Shown here piece after piece: positions 1 to 5,200 of a DNA stretch of 8,477 nt; the stretch's first letter is position 1, and each line of letters starts with the position of its first letter. The DNA is from Phycisphaerae bacterium. Its GTDB lineage: Bacteria; Planctomycetota; Phycisphaerae; Sedimentisphaerales; UBA12454. The notes under the pieces are model-generated. The model saw only the letters and a list, made by a program, of their open reading frames with translations, did no database searches and was not told the DNA's origin. Where the stretch lies: NCBI GenBank assembly GCA_028712345.1, contig JAQTQF010000066.1, positions 1-8,477 of the forward strand, given 5' to 3'. A program made the translations under genes and the position numbers.

Positions 1-88
1 TCCGATCTGTTTAGAAAAATGCAGTTCTCCTGTAACCGAAGAAAATATTAATAAAGTTGTTGCCAAAGGCAAAGAAATATTGGCATAA
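1..88 (+). CDS. 3' end of an unrecognised gene (5' truncated)
   Basis: Reading from base 2, an open frame of 28 codons runs to TAA at 86-88. The visible tail has two cysteines in a C-x3-C arrangement (residues 3 and 7 of the fragment) followed by a Lys/Glu-rich stretch, probably helical, ending in KEILA. The stop is only 6 bases before the ATG of the ArsF-like gene, so the two are very likely co-transcribed. The fragment is too short to assign to a family. The paired cysteines would fit the thiol-rich theme of the cluster, but that is only contextual. Confidence 0.55.
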   Translation, partial: PICLEKCSSPVTEENINKVVAKGKEILA

Positions 89-94
89 GAAAAA

Positions 95-604
95 ATGACC
101 CCAAAAACAGTAACAATATTATTTTTTGTATTAGCGGCGATAATCTCCGGCTGTAAGGATAACGCAACATCTATACCTGTCGACCAGATAAAAAATAATC
201 CTATTGAAGCAAATAAGAGTAGTGAAGAAAATAATCCTGTCGATACTGATGTAAAGCCTGACGAAGGCTATTCGACTGTAATTGCGTATTATTTTCATCG
301 GACTATTCGATGTCCCGGCTGTCTGGAAATTGAAGCAGCCGCACAGCGGGTCATTGAAACCAGATTTGAAAATCAGATCGCAAATGAGAAGTTGATGTGG
401 ATACCCTTAAATCTGGATGAGCCGGGCAGCGAGGAGTTTGAAAAAGAATTCGATGTTTCTGTAAGTACTCTGGTTATTGCTAAAGTGCAGGACGGCAATC
501 ATACAAACTATAAAAAACTTGAAAAGGTATGGGATTTCATCGGTGATCCTGTGAAATTTGATGAATACGTGCAAACCGAGGTAAAAGAATTTCTGAATGA
601 ATAA
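95..604 (+). CDS. arsF: ArsF-family thioredoxin-like lipoprotein
   Basis: This is a 169-residue predicted lipoprotein. A hydrophobic signal (residues 5-19) ends in the lipobox ISGC, with Cys20 as the lipidation site. A Ser/Asn/Glu-rich linker (about 21-58) leads to a thioredoxin-like domain (about 60-168) that opens with VIAYYFHRT and carries a CPGC redox motif (Cys73, Cys76). The order 'YYFH-x3-RC-x2-C' and the later 'FDVSVSTLVIAK' strand match my recollection of the ArsF family, named from the Shewanella ArsEFG system for nitrophenyl arsenicals. The substrate here is unknown. It probably faces the periplasm or outer surface and may exchange disulfides with the thioredoxin proteins downstream. 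No strong Shine-Dalgarno is seen before the ATG; translational coupling to the gene ending at 88 is likely. Its end overlaps the next frame by 8 bases. Family call fairly sure, biochemical role unsure. Confidence 0.75.
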   Translation: MTPKTVTILFFVLAAIISGCKDNATSIPVDQIKNNPIEANKSSEENNPVDTDVKPDEGYSTVIAYYFHRTIRCPGCLEIEAAAQRVIETRFENQIANEKLMWIPLNLDEPGSEEFEKEFDVSVSTLVIAKVQDGNHTNYKKLEKVWDFIGDPVKFDEYVQTEVKEFLNE

Positions 605-2084
605 TTTGAATATTGAAATGTTAATGCAGTGTCCCTGTAGCGGCGATGGCGGCGCTAATCCGTTATTACTACTTGCCGTATTTGCAGGAGCATGGCTTTT
701 GTTTAACTGGATTAGAACTTTAATGAAATCTAAAGGAGTCTCATTTATGAATAAGGCAGGAAAAATAATCATTGTTGTCGTGCTTATTGTAATCGTTGGC
801 TTTGTGATTGCGATTAAACAGCAAGGAAAGAATTCAGCTTCAAAGCCTGTCGCGATGGCAAATTCAAACCCGAATGCAACGACAGACAGCCAGCTGCAGA
901 ATTTAGAAAATCCAACATCAACAGAAACAGCGGTCAAATTGCCTCACCTTATTGATTTAGGTGCGGGCAAATGCATCCCCTGCAAGATGATGAAGCCCAT
1001 CCTTGACGAACTGAAGCAGGATTACAAAGAACAGTTTAAGGTAACATTTATCGATGTGTGGGAAAATCCGGATGAAGCCAAAAAATACAAAATAAATATC
1101 ATCCCCACACAGATATTCTTCGATGCCTTCGGCAAGGAGCTATTCAGACATGAAGGGTTCTATTCCAAAGAGGATATTCTTGGCAAATGGAAAGAGCTGG
1201 GTATAACCTTTGAAAAAACAACAAGCAGCGTGCCTGTTTTCGAAAGGTATGTGCATAAGCCGGCTATAACAGACTCCCGTCCCAAAGAGCGGATTTGTTA
1301 CATGTGTGACGGCGATATTAATCCCAAAACCCTGGTAACCGTGAAAACAGAGAAAGGCGATGTACGTCTTTGCAGCCCACACTGCTATTTCATCATGTAT
1401 TCATGTTTGACTGAAGACAAAACAAATTTTGAGTCAAAAGTATCAGTTACTGACTTCTCATCCGGCAAATCGATACCTTTATCAGACGCCAGTTTTTTGG
1501 TTAGGACAGACCAACAGGGGCGTCCCGTCATTCAGGCTTACGTAGATGCTGAAATCGCCAAGCAGGAACAACAAGCCTCTGGAGGAAATCTGCTTGCTTA
1601 CAATGCCCTTAAACAGAATGAATTGTCTCATCGTTGCGGCTTCTGTGATCGTGCCTGTTATCCGCAGGATGCTGCAGAGGTAGTTGTTGAAGGCGGTATT
1701 CGGACATGGGGGTGCTGCAGTCACTGTGCTTTGGGAGTAGCGGCACGAACTGGAAAGGATATAGAGGTTCATGAAAAAGACCGTCTGACTGGAGAGCCGG
1801 TTGTAGTCAAGACGCTAAATGGTTCTGTCGCCTCACTGGAGCCGTCCGCTGCCGTGGCCTGGTTTGGTCAGCGTCAAAAAGCGGACGGGACATGGGCTTC
1901 GGCGGGCTGCTTCCATCAGGGGTTTTTTGCCAATGCTGACAACCTGAAAAAATGGGTTCTTGAATATAATCCGCGGGAAACAGGCAAACTTATCAGCATT
2001 CATCAGGCACTGGCGGACAAAATGAAACTGTCTCCCGAACAAATCCAGAAGGCCTGCAAAATCGGCGAATGTTCACCAAAATAA
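597..2084 (+). CDS. Membrane-anchored thioredoxin / NosL-like / MerB-like fusion protein
   Basis: The open frame encodes 495 residues. Residues 1-50 hold CPCSGDG and a membrane segment (about 22-38). Met51 (base 747) begins a second possible N-terminus with another membrane segment (56-73). A thioredoxin domain (about 115-203) has CIPC (Cys126, Cys129) and the cis-proline in IIPTQ (Pro170). Residues 225-320 look NosL-like: CYMC (234, 237), then LCSPHC (259, 263), then VTDFSSGKSIPLSDASFLV. Residues 345-475 look like organomercurial lyase MerB: CGFC (347, 350), WGCCSHC (373, 374, 377), LTGEPVVV, EPSAAVAWF, then GCFHQGFF, where Cys438 sits where catalytic Cys159 of MerB lies, and a closing 'LISIHQALADKM' helix. 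NosL and MerB are known to share a fold, so this may be a tandem of that fold. The catalytic Asp99 of MerB has no clear match. A role in extracting thiol-bound or organic metal(loid) is inferred. Met51 has a far better ribosome site and may be the true start. Confidence 0.85.
   Translation: MNNLNIEMLMQCPCSGDGGANPLLLLAVFAGAWLLFNWIRTLMKSKGVSFMNKAGKIIIVVVLIVIVGFVIAIKQQGKNSASKPVAMANSNPNATTDSQLQNLENPTSTETAVKLPHLIDLGAGKCIPCKMMKPILDELKQDYKEQFKVTFIDVWENPDEAKKYKINIIPTQIFFDAFGKELFRHEGFYSKEDILGKWKELGITFEKTTSSVPVFERYVHKPAITDSRPKERICYMCDGDINPKTLVTVKTEKGDVRLCSPHCYFIMYSCLTEDKTNFESKVSVTDFSSGKSIPLSDASFLVRTDQQGRPVIQAYVDAEIAKQEQQASGGNLLAYNALKQNELSHRCGFCDRACYPQDAAEVVVEGGIRTWGCCSHCALGVAARTGKDIEVHEKDRLTGEPVVVKTLNGSVASLEPSAAVAWFGQRQKADGTWASAGCFHQGFFANADNLKKWVLEYNPRETGKLISIHQALADKMKLSPEQIQKACKIGECSPK
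732..749 (+). promoter_or_regulatory. Internal Shine-Dalgarno and ATG within the thioredoxin-MerB frame
   Basis: AAAGGAG (732-738) lies 8 bases before ATG 747, which is in frame with the upstream ATG at 597. The ATG at 597 has no well-spaced Shine-Dalgarno (the nearest GAGGT is 14 bases away) and overlaps arsF. The site favours 747 as the main start, or a second, shorter product with a single membrane anchor. In another frame TAATGA (721-726) sits just ahead of the site, giving this stretch the look of a normal gene boundary. Confidence 0.7.
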
Positions 2085-2104
2085 TGTCAGAAAGGACAAA
2101 CAAA

Positions 2105-3019
2105 ATGAGATATAAATTGATATTTTTGCTTTTAGTTTTTTTCGGGGCTATGTTTTGCTATGCTGAAATTGGCGATGGACAAACCCAAACTGTGGAACAG
2201 CTCTATCCAAATCTTGCGGCAGGTGTGTTAACTTACGCCAAGGTAGACACTCTGAAGAACGGAGTATTATTCAAAACATCGGATATTCAGATCACTCAGT
2301 CTGATATTGATGCAGCCATATCAAAACAACCACAACAGTTTCAACAGGAACTTAGGAAGAATGCATTCTTTATCCTCGAACAGGAAGCAACCGGAAAACT
2401 GCTTATTAAACTCGCAAAAGGAAAACTTTCTAAAGATGTTAATTCAATAGATGATAACCAACTTGTGCAGGCTTTCTTTAAAGAGTTGACAAAAGATGTT
2501 AAGGTCACGGAGCAAGATGTAGAAATATTCTATAAAGAAAATGAAAGTGTTTTCTGCGGCACGCCCCTTGAGAGTGTTCGGAAACAAATCGAATCCTATG
2601 TCTTGCAGGATAAACAGCAACGCTTTGTTGACCAATATATACAAACACTCGGCCAGAAGATAGAAATTACCGTATCGGATTTATGGACTAAGCAGCAGGC
2701 TGTGAATGCAAAAGATAATCCTCTCGACAAAGCAAGAACCGCAGGCAAGCCAACTCTCGCAATCTTTAGTGCCGCAAGCTGCTGCGGACCGGATAAAATG
2801 ATTCCTGTTCAAGAAGCTCTCATTAAAAAATACAACAGTAAAATCAATATCGTTTATATCGAGCCAAGAAAAGAGCAGATTTTGGCCGCACGTTATGGTA
2901 TCCGCTCCATCCCTTCTCAGCTCATATTCGACAGCAAGGGAAAAGAGCATTTCCGTCACAGCGGTTTTTTTTCAGAGCAGGATATAATTGGTAAGTTAAA
3001 TGAGTTGGGAGTTCAATAA
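2105..3019 (+). CDS. Secreted SurA-N-like helical domain plus degenerate thioredoxin domain
   Basis: Start at 2105 is chosen because AAAGGA (2091-2096) lies 8 bases upstream and it begins directly with a signal peptide (MRYKLIF..., cleavage probably after FCYA, about residue 20). An in-frame ATG at 2069 would add 12 polar residues and lacks a ribosome site. The 304-residue product has a helical part (about 55-190: 'ITQSDIDAAI', 'EQDVEIFYKENESVF', then 'TPLESVRKQIESYVLQDKQQRF') that resembles the N- and C-terminal chaperone halves of SurA/parvulin proteins with the PpiC domain missing. The C-terminal domain (about 210-304) is thioredoxin-like with cis-proline in SIPSQ (Pro270) and is clearly paralogous to the thioredoxin domain of the preceding gene. 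Its active site reads SCCGPDKM: the usual Trp is Cys and the resolving Cys is Asp230, leaving a vicinal pair Cys226-Cys227. It is unlikely to be an ordinary disulfide reductase; metal(loid) binding is possible. Confidence 0.85.
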   Translation: MRYKLIFLLLVFFGAMFCYAEIGDGQTQTVEQLYPNLAAGVLTYAKVDTLKNGVLFKTSDIQITQSDIDAAISKQPQQFQQELRKNAFFILEQEATGKLLIKLAKGKLSKDVNSIDDNQLVQAFFKELTKDVKVTEQDVEIFYKENESVFCGTPLESVRKQIESYVLQDKQQRFVDQYIQTLGQKIEITVSDLWTKQQAVNAKDNPLDKARTAGKPTLAIFSAASCCGPDKMIPVQEALIKKYNSKINIVYIEPRKEQILAARYGIRSIPSQLIFDSKGKEHFRHSGFFSEQDIIGKLNELGVQ

Positions 3020-3020
3020 T

Positions 3021-3719
3021 ATGCAGGAATTATTTACGCAGTTAACTCGTGCAGTTGAAAGTACATGGTTTATTGCTGTTGCGGCTTCATTTGTATGGGG
3101 AATACTGAGTATCTTACTCAGTCCCTGTCATCTTGCCAGTATCCCTCTTATTGTCGGTTTTATTGATGAACAGGGCAGGATTTCCACCAAACGAGCGTTC
3201 TGGATATCTACATTGTTCGCTGTTGGTATCCTTATAACCATAGGAGCTATCGGGGCAATTACTGCAGCTGCAGGCAGAATGATGGGAGATGTGGGTAAAT
3301 ACGGAAACTATTTTGTGGCATTGATATTCTTTGTGGTCGGCTTACATTTACTTGAGGTGATTCCCAATCCTTTTTCCGGTCCCGGACATGTGGGCATGAA
3401 GCGAAAAGGAATGCTCGCGGCATTGATTCTTGGTCTTGTCTTTGGTGTCGCTCTGGGCCCCTGCACCTTCGCCTATATGGCTCCTATGTTAGGAGTTACC
3501 TTTAAACTGGCCTCGACGAATCTGGCCTACGGTATTTTGCTTCTCCTTGTTTATGGAATTGGCCATTGTTCGGTGATTGTCTTTGCTGGAACTTTTACTG
3601 AGGTCGTTCAGAGGTATATGAACTGGAATGAAAAATCCAAAGGCGCAGTGATTTTGAAAAAAATCTGCGGCGTGCTGGTAATCTTGGGCGGCATTTGGCT
3701 GATTTATACAGCCCCATAA
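3021..3719 (+). CDS. CcdA/DsbD-type transmembrane thiol-redox protein (possibly ArsG-like)
   Basis: A 232-residue polytopic membrane protein with about six hydrophobic segments. The two halves carry the signature cysteines of the CcdA/DsbD transmembrane family: SPCHLASIPLIVGF (Cys36) and LGPCTFAYMAPMLG (Cys148). In that family this pair passes electrons from cytoplasmic thioredoxin to extracytoplasmic acceptors. Start 3021 has GGAG (3008-3011) 9 bases upstream; an ATG at 3000 lies inside the preceding gene and is less likely. It follows two secreted or anchored thioredoxin-domain proteins, which are natural electron acceptors. ArsG, described with ArsE and ArsF as an efflux permease for aromatic arsenicals, belongs to the same superfamily, so with arsF nearby an ArsG-like role is an alternative. 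The CcdA-type fold is well supported; the choice between electron relay and efflux is not settled. Confidence 0.85.
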   Translation: MQELFTQLTRAVESTWFIAVAASFVWGILSILLSPCHLASIPLIVGFIDEQGRISTKRAFWISTLFAVGILITIGAIGAITAAAGRMMGDVGKYGNYFVALIFFVVGLHLLEVIPNPFSGPGHVGMKRKGMLAALILGLVFGVALGPCTFAYMAPMLGVTFKLASTNLAYGILLLLVYGIGHCSVIVFAGTFTEVVQRYMNWNEKSKGAVILKKICGVLVILGGIWLIYTAP

Positions 3720-3738
3720 ACGATTTTAAGGAGTTCTT

Positions 3739-3915
3739 ATGTCAATCGAAGATAAAGAAACAAAGAAAGGATTTTTCGCCAAGCTCTGCGAATTCTTCAA
3801 TGGATTTGAAGGTTCCGGCTGTGCATGCAATTGCCTGAAGACGGTATGGGAAAAATATGCCAAGGAAAAAGCAGAGAATAATAGTCAAAGTAAAAGTGAA
3901 TCCAATGAACACTAA
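3739..3915 (+). CDS. 58-residue KKGFFA-type Cys-rich small protein
   Basis: ATG at 3739 is preceded by AAGGAG (3728-3733) 5 bases away, a strong ribosome site 19 bases after the CcdA-like stop. The product is hydrophilic with a charged N-terminus (MSIEDKETKKGFFAKL), an amphipathic stretch with Cys17, a compact GCACNC motif (Cys28, 30, 32), and a Lys/Glu/Ser-rich tail. It has no signal peptide or membrane segment, so it is probably cytoplasmic. Its KKGFFA-x3-E start followed by a Cys cluster recurs in the peptide at 5488-5652, suggesting paralogues. The Cys cluster may bind As(III) or a soft metal ion, as a chaperone or buffer, but no characterised family is recognised. It is the last gene before the arsR promoter gap. 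Confidence 0.75.
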   Translation: MSIEDKETKKGFFAKLCEFFNGFEGSGCACNCLKTVWEKYAKEKAENNSQSKSESNEH

Positions 3916-3922
3916 CTCTCGG

Positions 3923-3953
3923 CAATACATAGAGTTAAGGAAACAATGTATTG
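3923..3953 (+). repeat. 8-bp perfect inverted repeat, 15-base spacer
   Basis: CAATACAT (3923-3930) and ATGTATTG (3946-3953) are perfect reverse complements. They lie 7 bases after the stop of the small Cys gene and 27 bases before the -35 box of the arsR promoter. There is no run of T after the second arm and the stem is AT-rich, so it is a poor intrinsic terminator. A weak RNA hairpin or a second operator upstream of the promoter are possible. Confidence 0.4.
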
Positions 3954-3980
3954 GGTCGTTGCAGAAATATTTAAAATAAT

Positions 3981-4008
3981 TTGACAAGAAAATTTTTTTG
4001 TATATAAT
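3981..4008 (+). promoter_or_regulatory. Sigma70-type promoter of the arsR operon
   Basis: A perfect TTGACA (3981-3986) is separated by 16 bases, including a T7 run, from a perfect TATAAT (4003-4008). It lies 38 bases before the arsR ATG and is the only strong promoter I see in the window. It should drive arsR to the ATPase and probably the genes beyond. A near-consensus promoter fits a tightly repressed, inducible operon. Confidence 0.85.
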
Positions 4009-4030
4009 ACTTCGTTATATGGCGAATTAT
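4007..4030 (+). promoter_or_regulatory. Probable ArsR operator dyad
   Basis: A 24-base imperfect palindrome centred at 4018.5, ATAcTTCGttATATggCGAAtTAT, with 9 of 12 positions paired. The core TTCG (4011-4014) and CGAA (4023-4026) resembles ArsR/SmtB-family operators. It overlaps the last bases of the -10 box and the likely transcription start, so binding would block RNA polymerase. ArsR autoregulation is inferred from position. Confidence 0.65.
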
Positions 4031-4046
4031 AGGAGATATATAGTTG

Positions 4047-4421
4047 ATGCTTGAAGTACTGAATATTACGAAAGCTCTGTCAGATGAAAACCGGGTTCGG
4101 GCATTGATGATGCTGGCTGGTGGTGAACTTTGTGTTTGCCAGATCATTGAGATGCTTGGATTGGCTCCATCAACAGTATCAAAACACATGTCTATACTGC
4201 GGCAGGCTGGGCTGGTAGAGACACGCAAGGAAAGTCGGTGGATTTACTATCGACTGGCTGACAGGAACGTTCCAAAAGCATGTGAAATACTTAATTGGCT
4301 CCAAAAACATCTAAAGAATGACAAAAAGATTTTAGACGATGCCAAACAATTGCGGAAAATGCAAAAGATGAGCAAAGATGAGCTTTGTGAATGCTATAGG
4401 AGTGGAAAAGGAAAGATATGA
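4047..4421 (+). CDS. arsR: ArsR-family arsenite/metal-responsive repressor
   Basis: A 124-residue winged-helix repressor. The DNA-binding helix-turn-helix is at about residues 33-60 (IIEMLGLAPSTVSKHMSIL), followed by the wing VETRKESRWIYYRL. The inducer motif ELCVCQI (Cys29, Cys31) sits at the start of the recognition region, as in the classical ELCVCDL type of E. coli ArsR, but the third cysteine of that site (CVCDLC) is absent. Cys114 and Cys116 (LCEC) near the C-terminus could complete a thiol site. AGGAG (4031-4035) lies 11 bases before this ATG; an in-frame TTG at 4044, 8 bases from the AGGAG, is an alternative start adding one residue. It is the first gene behind the promoter and operator, and its stop overlaps the next start (ATGA). 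It probably represses its own operon and releases on As(III) or Sb(III). Confidence 0.93.
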   Translation: MLEVLNITKALSDENRVRALMMLAGGELCVCQIIEMLGLAPSTVSKHMSILRQAGLVETRKESRWIYYRLADRNVPKACEILNWLQKHLKNDKKILDDAKQLRKMQKMSKDELCECYRSGKGKI

Positions 4422-4753
4422 AAGCAATGGTAGAGATTGACGCCGGCGTATGCGGTTTCAAGACAACGGCACGCGTTAAGAGTGATGATAGTCAGAGTGT
4501 AACTTTCGACATTCGTTCAAACTGCGACAAAATTGCTAAATTGGCCAAAGCAATTGGAGAAAAAGACTCTATCGATGCCTATCAGGAAATCAATCCTGGT
4601 GGGCCTGCCGTGATTATGACTGCTGCACAAGAAGTTCTCACGGGTTGTTGTGCAGGATGTGCGGTGCCAGTTGGGTTGTTTAAAGCAATGCAGGTTGCCG
4701 CAGGTTTAGCTTTGCCGAAAGATATAACCATCAAGCTTGGAAAGGAAGCTTAA
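4418..4753 (+). CDS. DUF6951-like Cys-containing protein
   Basis: A 111-residue cytoplasmic protein of unknown function, overlapping the arsR stop by 4 bases, with AAAGGA (4407-4412) 5 bases upstream. The sequence pattern, an early AGVCGF (Cys12), a middle NC (Cys36), then TGCCAGCAVPVGLFKA (Cys77, 78, 81) and AAGLALPKDI, matches my recollection of the DUF6951 family, in which a Cys-Pro-containing segment precedes a helix and an 'ALPKD' strand. No membrane segment or signal is seen. Five cysteines, including a vicinal pair, suggest binding of a thiophilic ion or a metal cofactor. The tight coupling between arsR and arsC indicates it works in the arsenic response, perhaps as an intracellular carrier, in the place where ArsD is often found. 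It does not look like ArsD itself. Confidence 0.8.
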   Translation: MKAMVEIDAGVCGFKTTARVKSDDSQSVTFDIRSNCDKIAKLAKAIGEKDSIDAYQEINPGGPAVIMTAAQEVLTGCCAGCAVPVGLFKAMQVAAGLALPKDITIKLGKEA

Positions 4754-4756
4754 AAT

Positions 4757-5200
4757 ATGGCAGACAAATTAAAAGTTCTTTTTTTATGTACCGGCAACTC
4801 CTGTCGCAGTCAAATGGCTGAGGGCTGGGCGAGACGTCTAAAGAGCGATAGCATTGAGCCGTACTCGGCTGGTATTGAAACACATGGCTTAAATCCCAAT
4901 GCTGTAAAGGTCATGGCTGAGGCCGGAGTTGATATTTCGGGCCACCATTCCAAGCACCTTGATGAACTCAAAGATGTTGATTTCGATTACGTCGTAACCG
5001 TTTGTGATAACGCCCACGAAAGTTGCCCGATGTTCCCGCGCAAGACCAAAGTGGTGCATGTCGGTTTTGACGATCCGCCCAGACTGGCGAAAAAAGCAAA
5101 AACCCAAGAAGAAGCGTTGAATATTTACCGTCGTGTTCGTGATGAAATAAAAGTGCTTATCGAGAAGTTACCGGAATATCTGAAAAAGAATCAAAAATGA
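4757..5200 (+). CDS. arsC: Thioredoxin-coupled arsenate reductase ArsC (LMW phosphatase fold)
   Basis: A 147-residue protein with the low-molecular-weight phosphatase loop CTGNSCRS (Cys11-x5-Arg17) near the N-terminus. The two further redox cysteines of the thioredoxin-linked class are in TVCDNAHESC (Cys83, Cys90), and the DDPP (105-108) segment holds the general acid region. This is the full set for reducing arsenate to arsenite by the Cys11, Cys83, Cys90 relay, ending in a disulfide reduced by thioredoxin. It also has the usual length for the family. AAAGGA lies at 4741-4746. The stop overlaps the next start (ATGA at 5197-5200). Thioredoxin for recycling may come from elsewhere in the genome, since the thioredoxin domains in this window are extracytoplasmic. 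High confidence. Confidence 0.96.
   Translation: MADKLKVLFLCTGNSCRSQMAEGWARRLKSDSIEPYSAGIETHGLNPNAVKVMAEAGVDISGHHSKHLDELKDVDFDYVVTVCDNAHESCPMFPRKTKVVHVGFDDPPRLAKKAKTQEEALNIYRRVRDEIKVLIEKLPEYLKKNQK

Noticed and set aside
2069..2104. Earlier ATG for the SurA/thioredoxin gene
   Set aside because: It overlaps the preceding gene, has no ribosome site and would put 12 polar residues before a clean signal peptide at 2105.
3000..3020. Earlier ATG for the CcdA-like gene
   Set aside because: It lies within the preceding gene; GGAG is well spaced from ATG 3021 and only the later start leaves that site upstream.
3916..3960. Intrinsic terminator after the small Cys gene
   Set aside because: The inverted repeat is AT-rich with a 15-base loop and is followed by GGGTCG, not a U-tract, so it was listed only as a repeat.
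4418..4753. Identity as ArsD
   Set aside because: The order of cysteines and the ALPKD ending do not match ArsD, which has its key Cys pair near residues 12-13; only the genomic position is similar.
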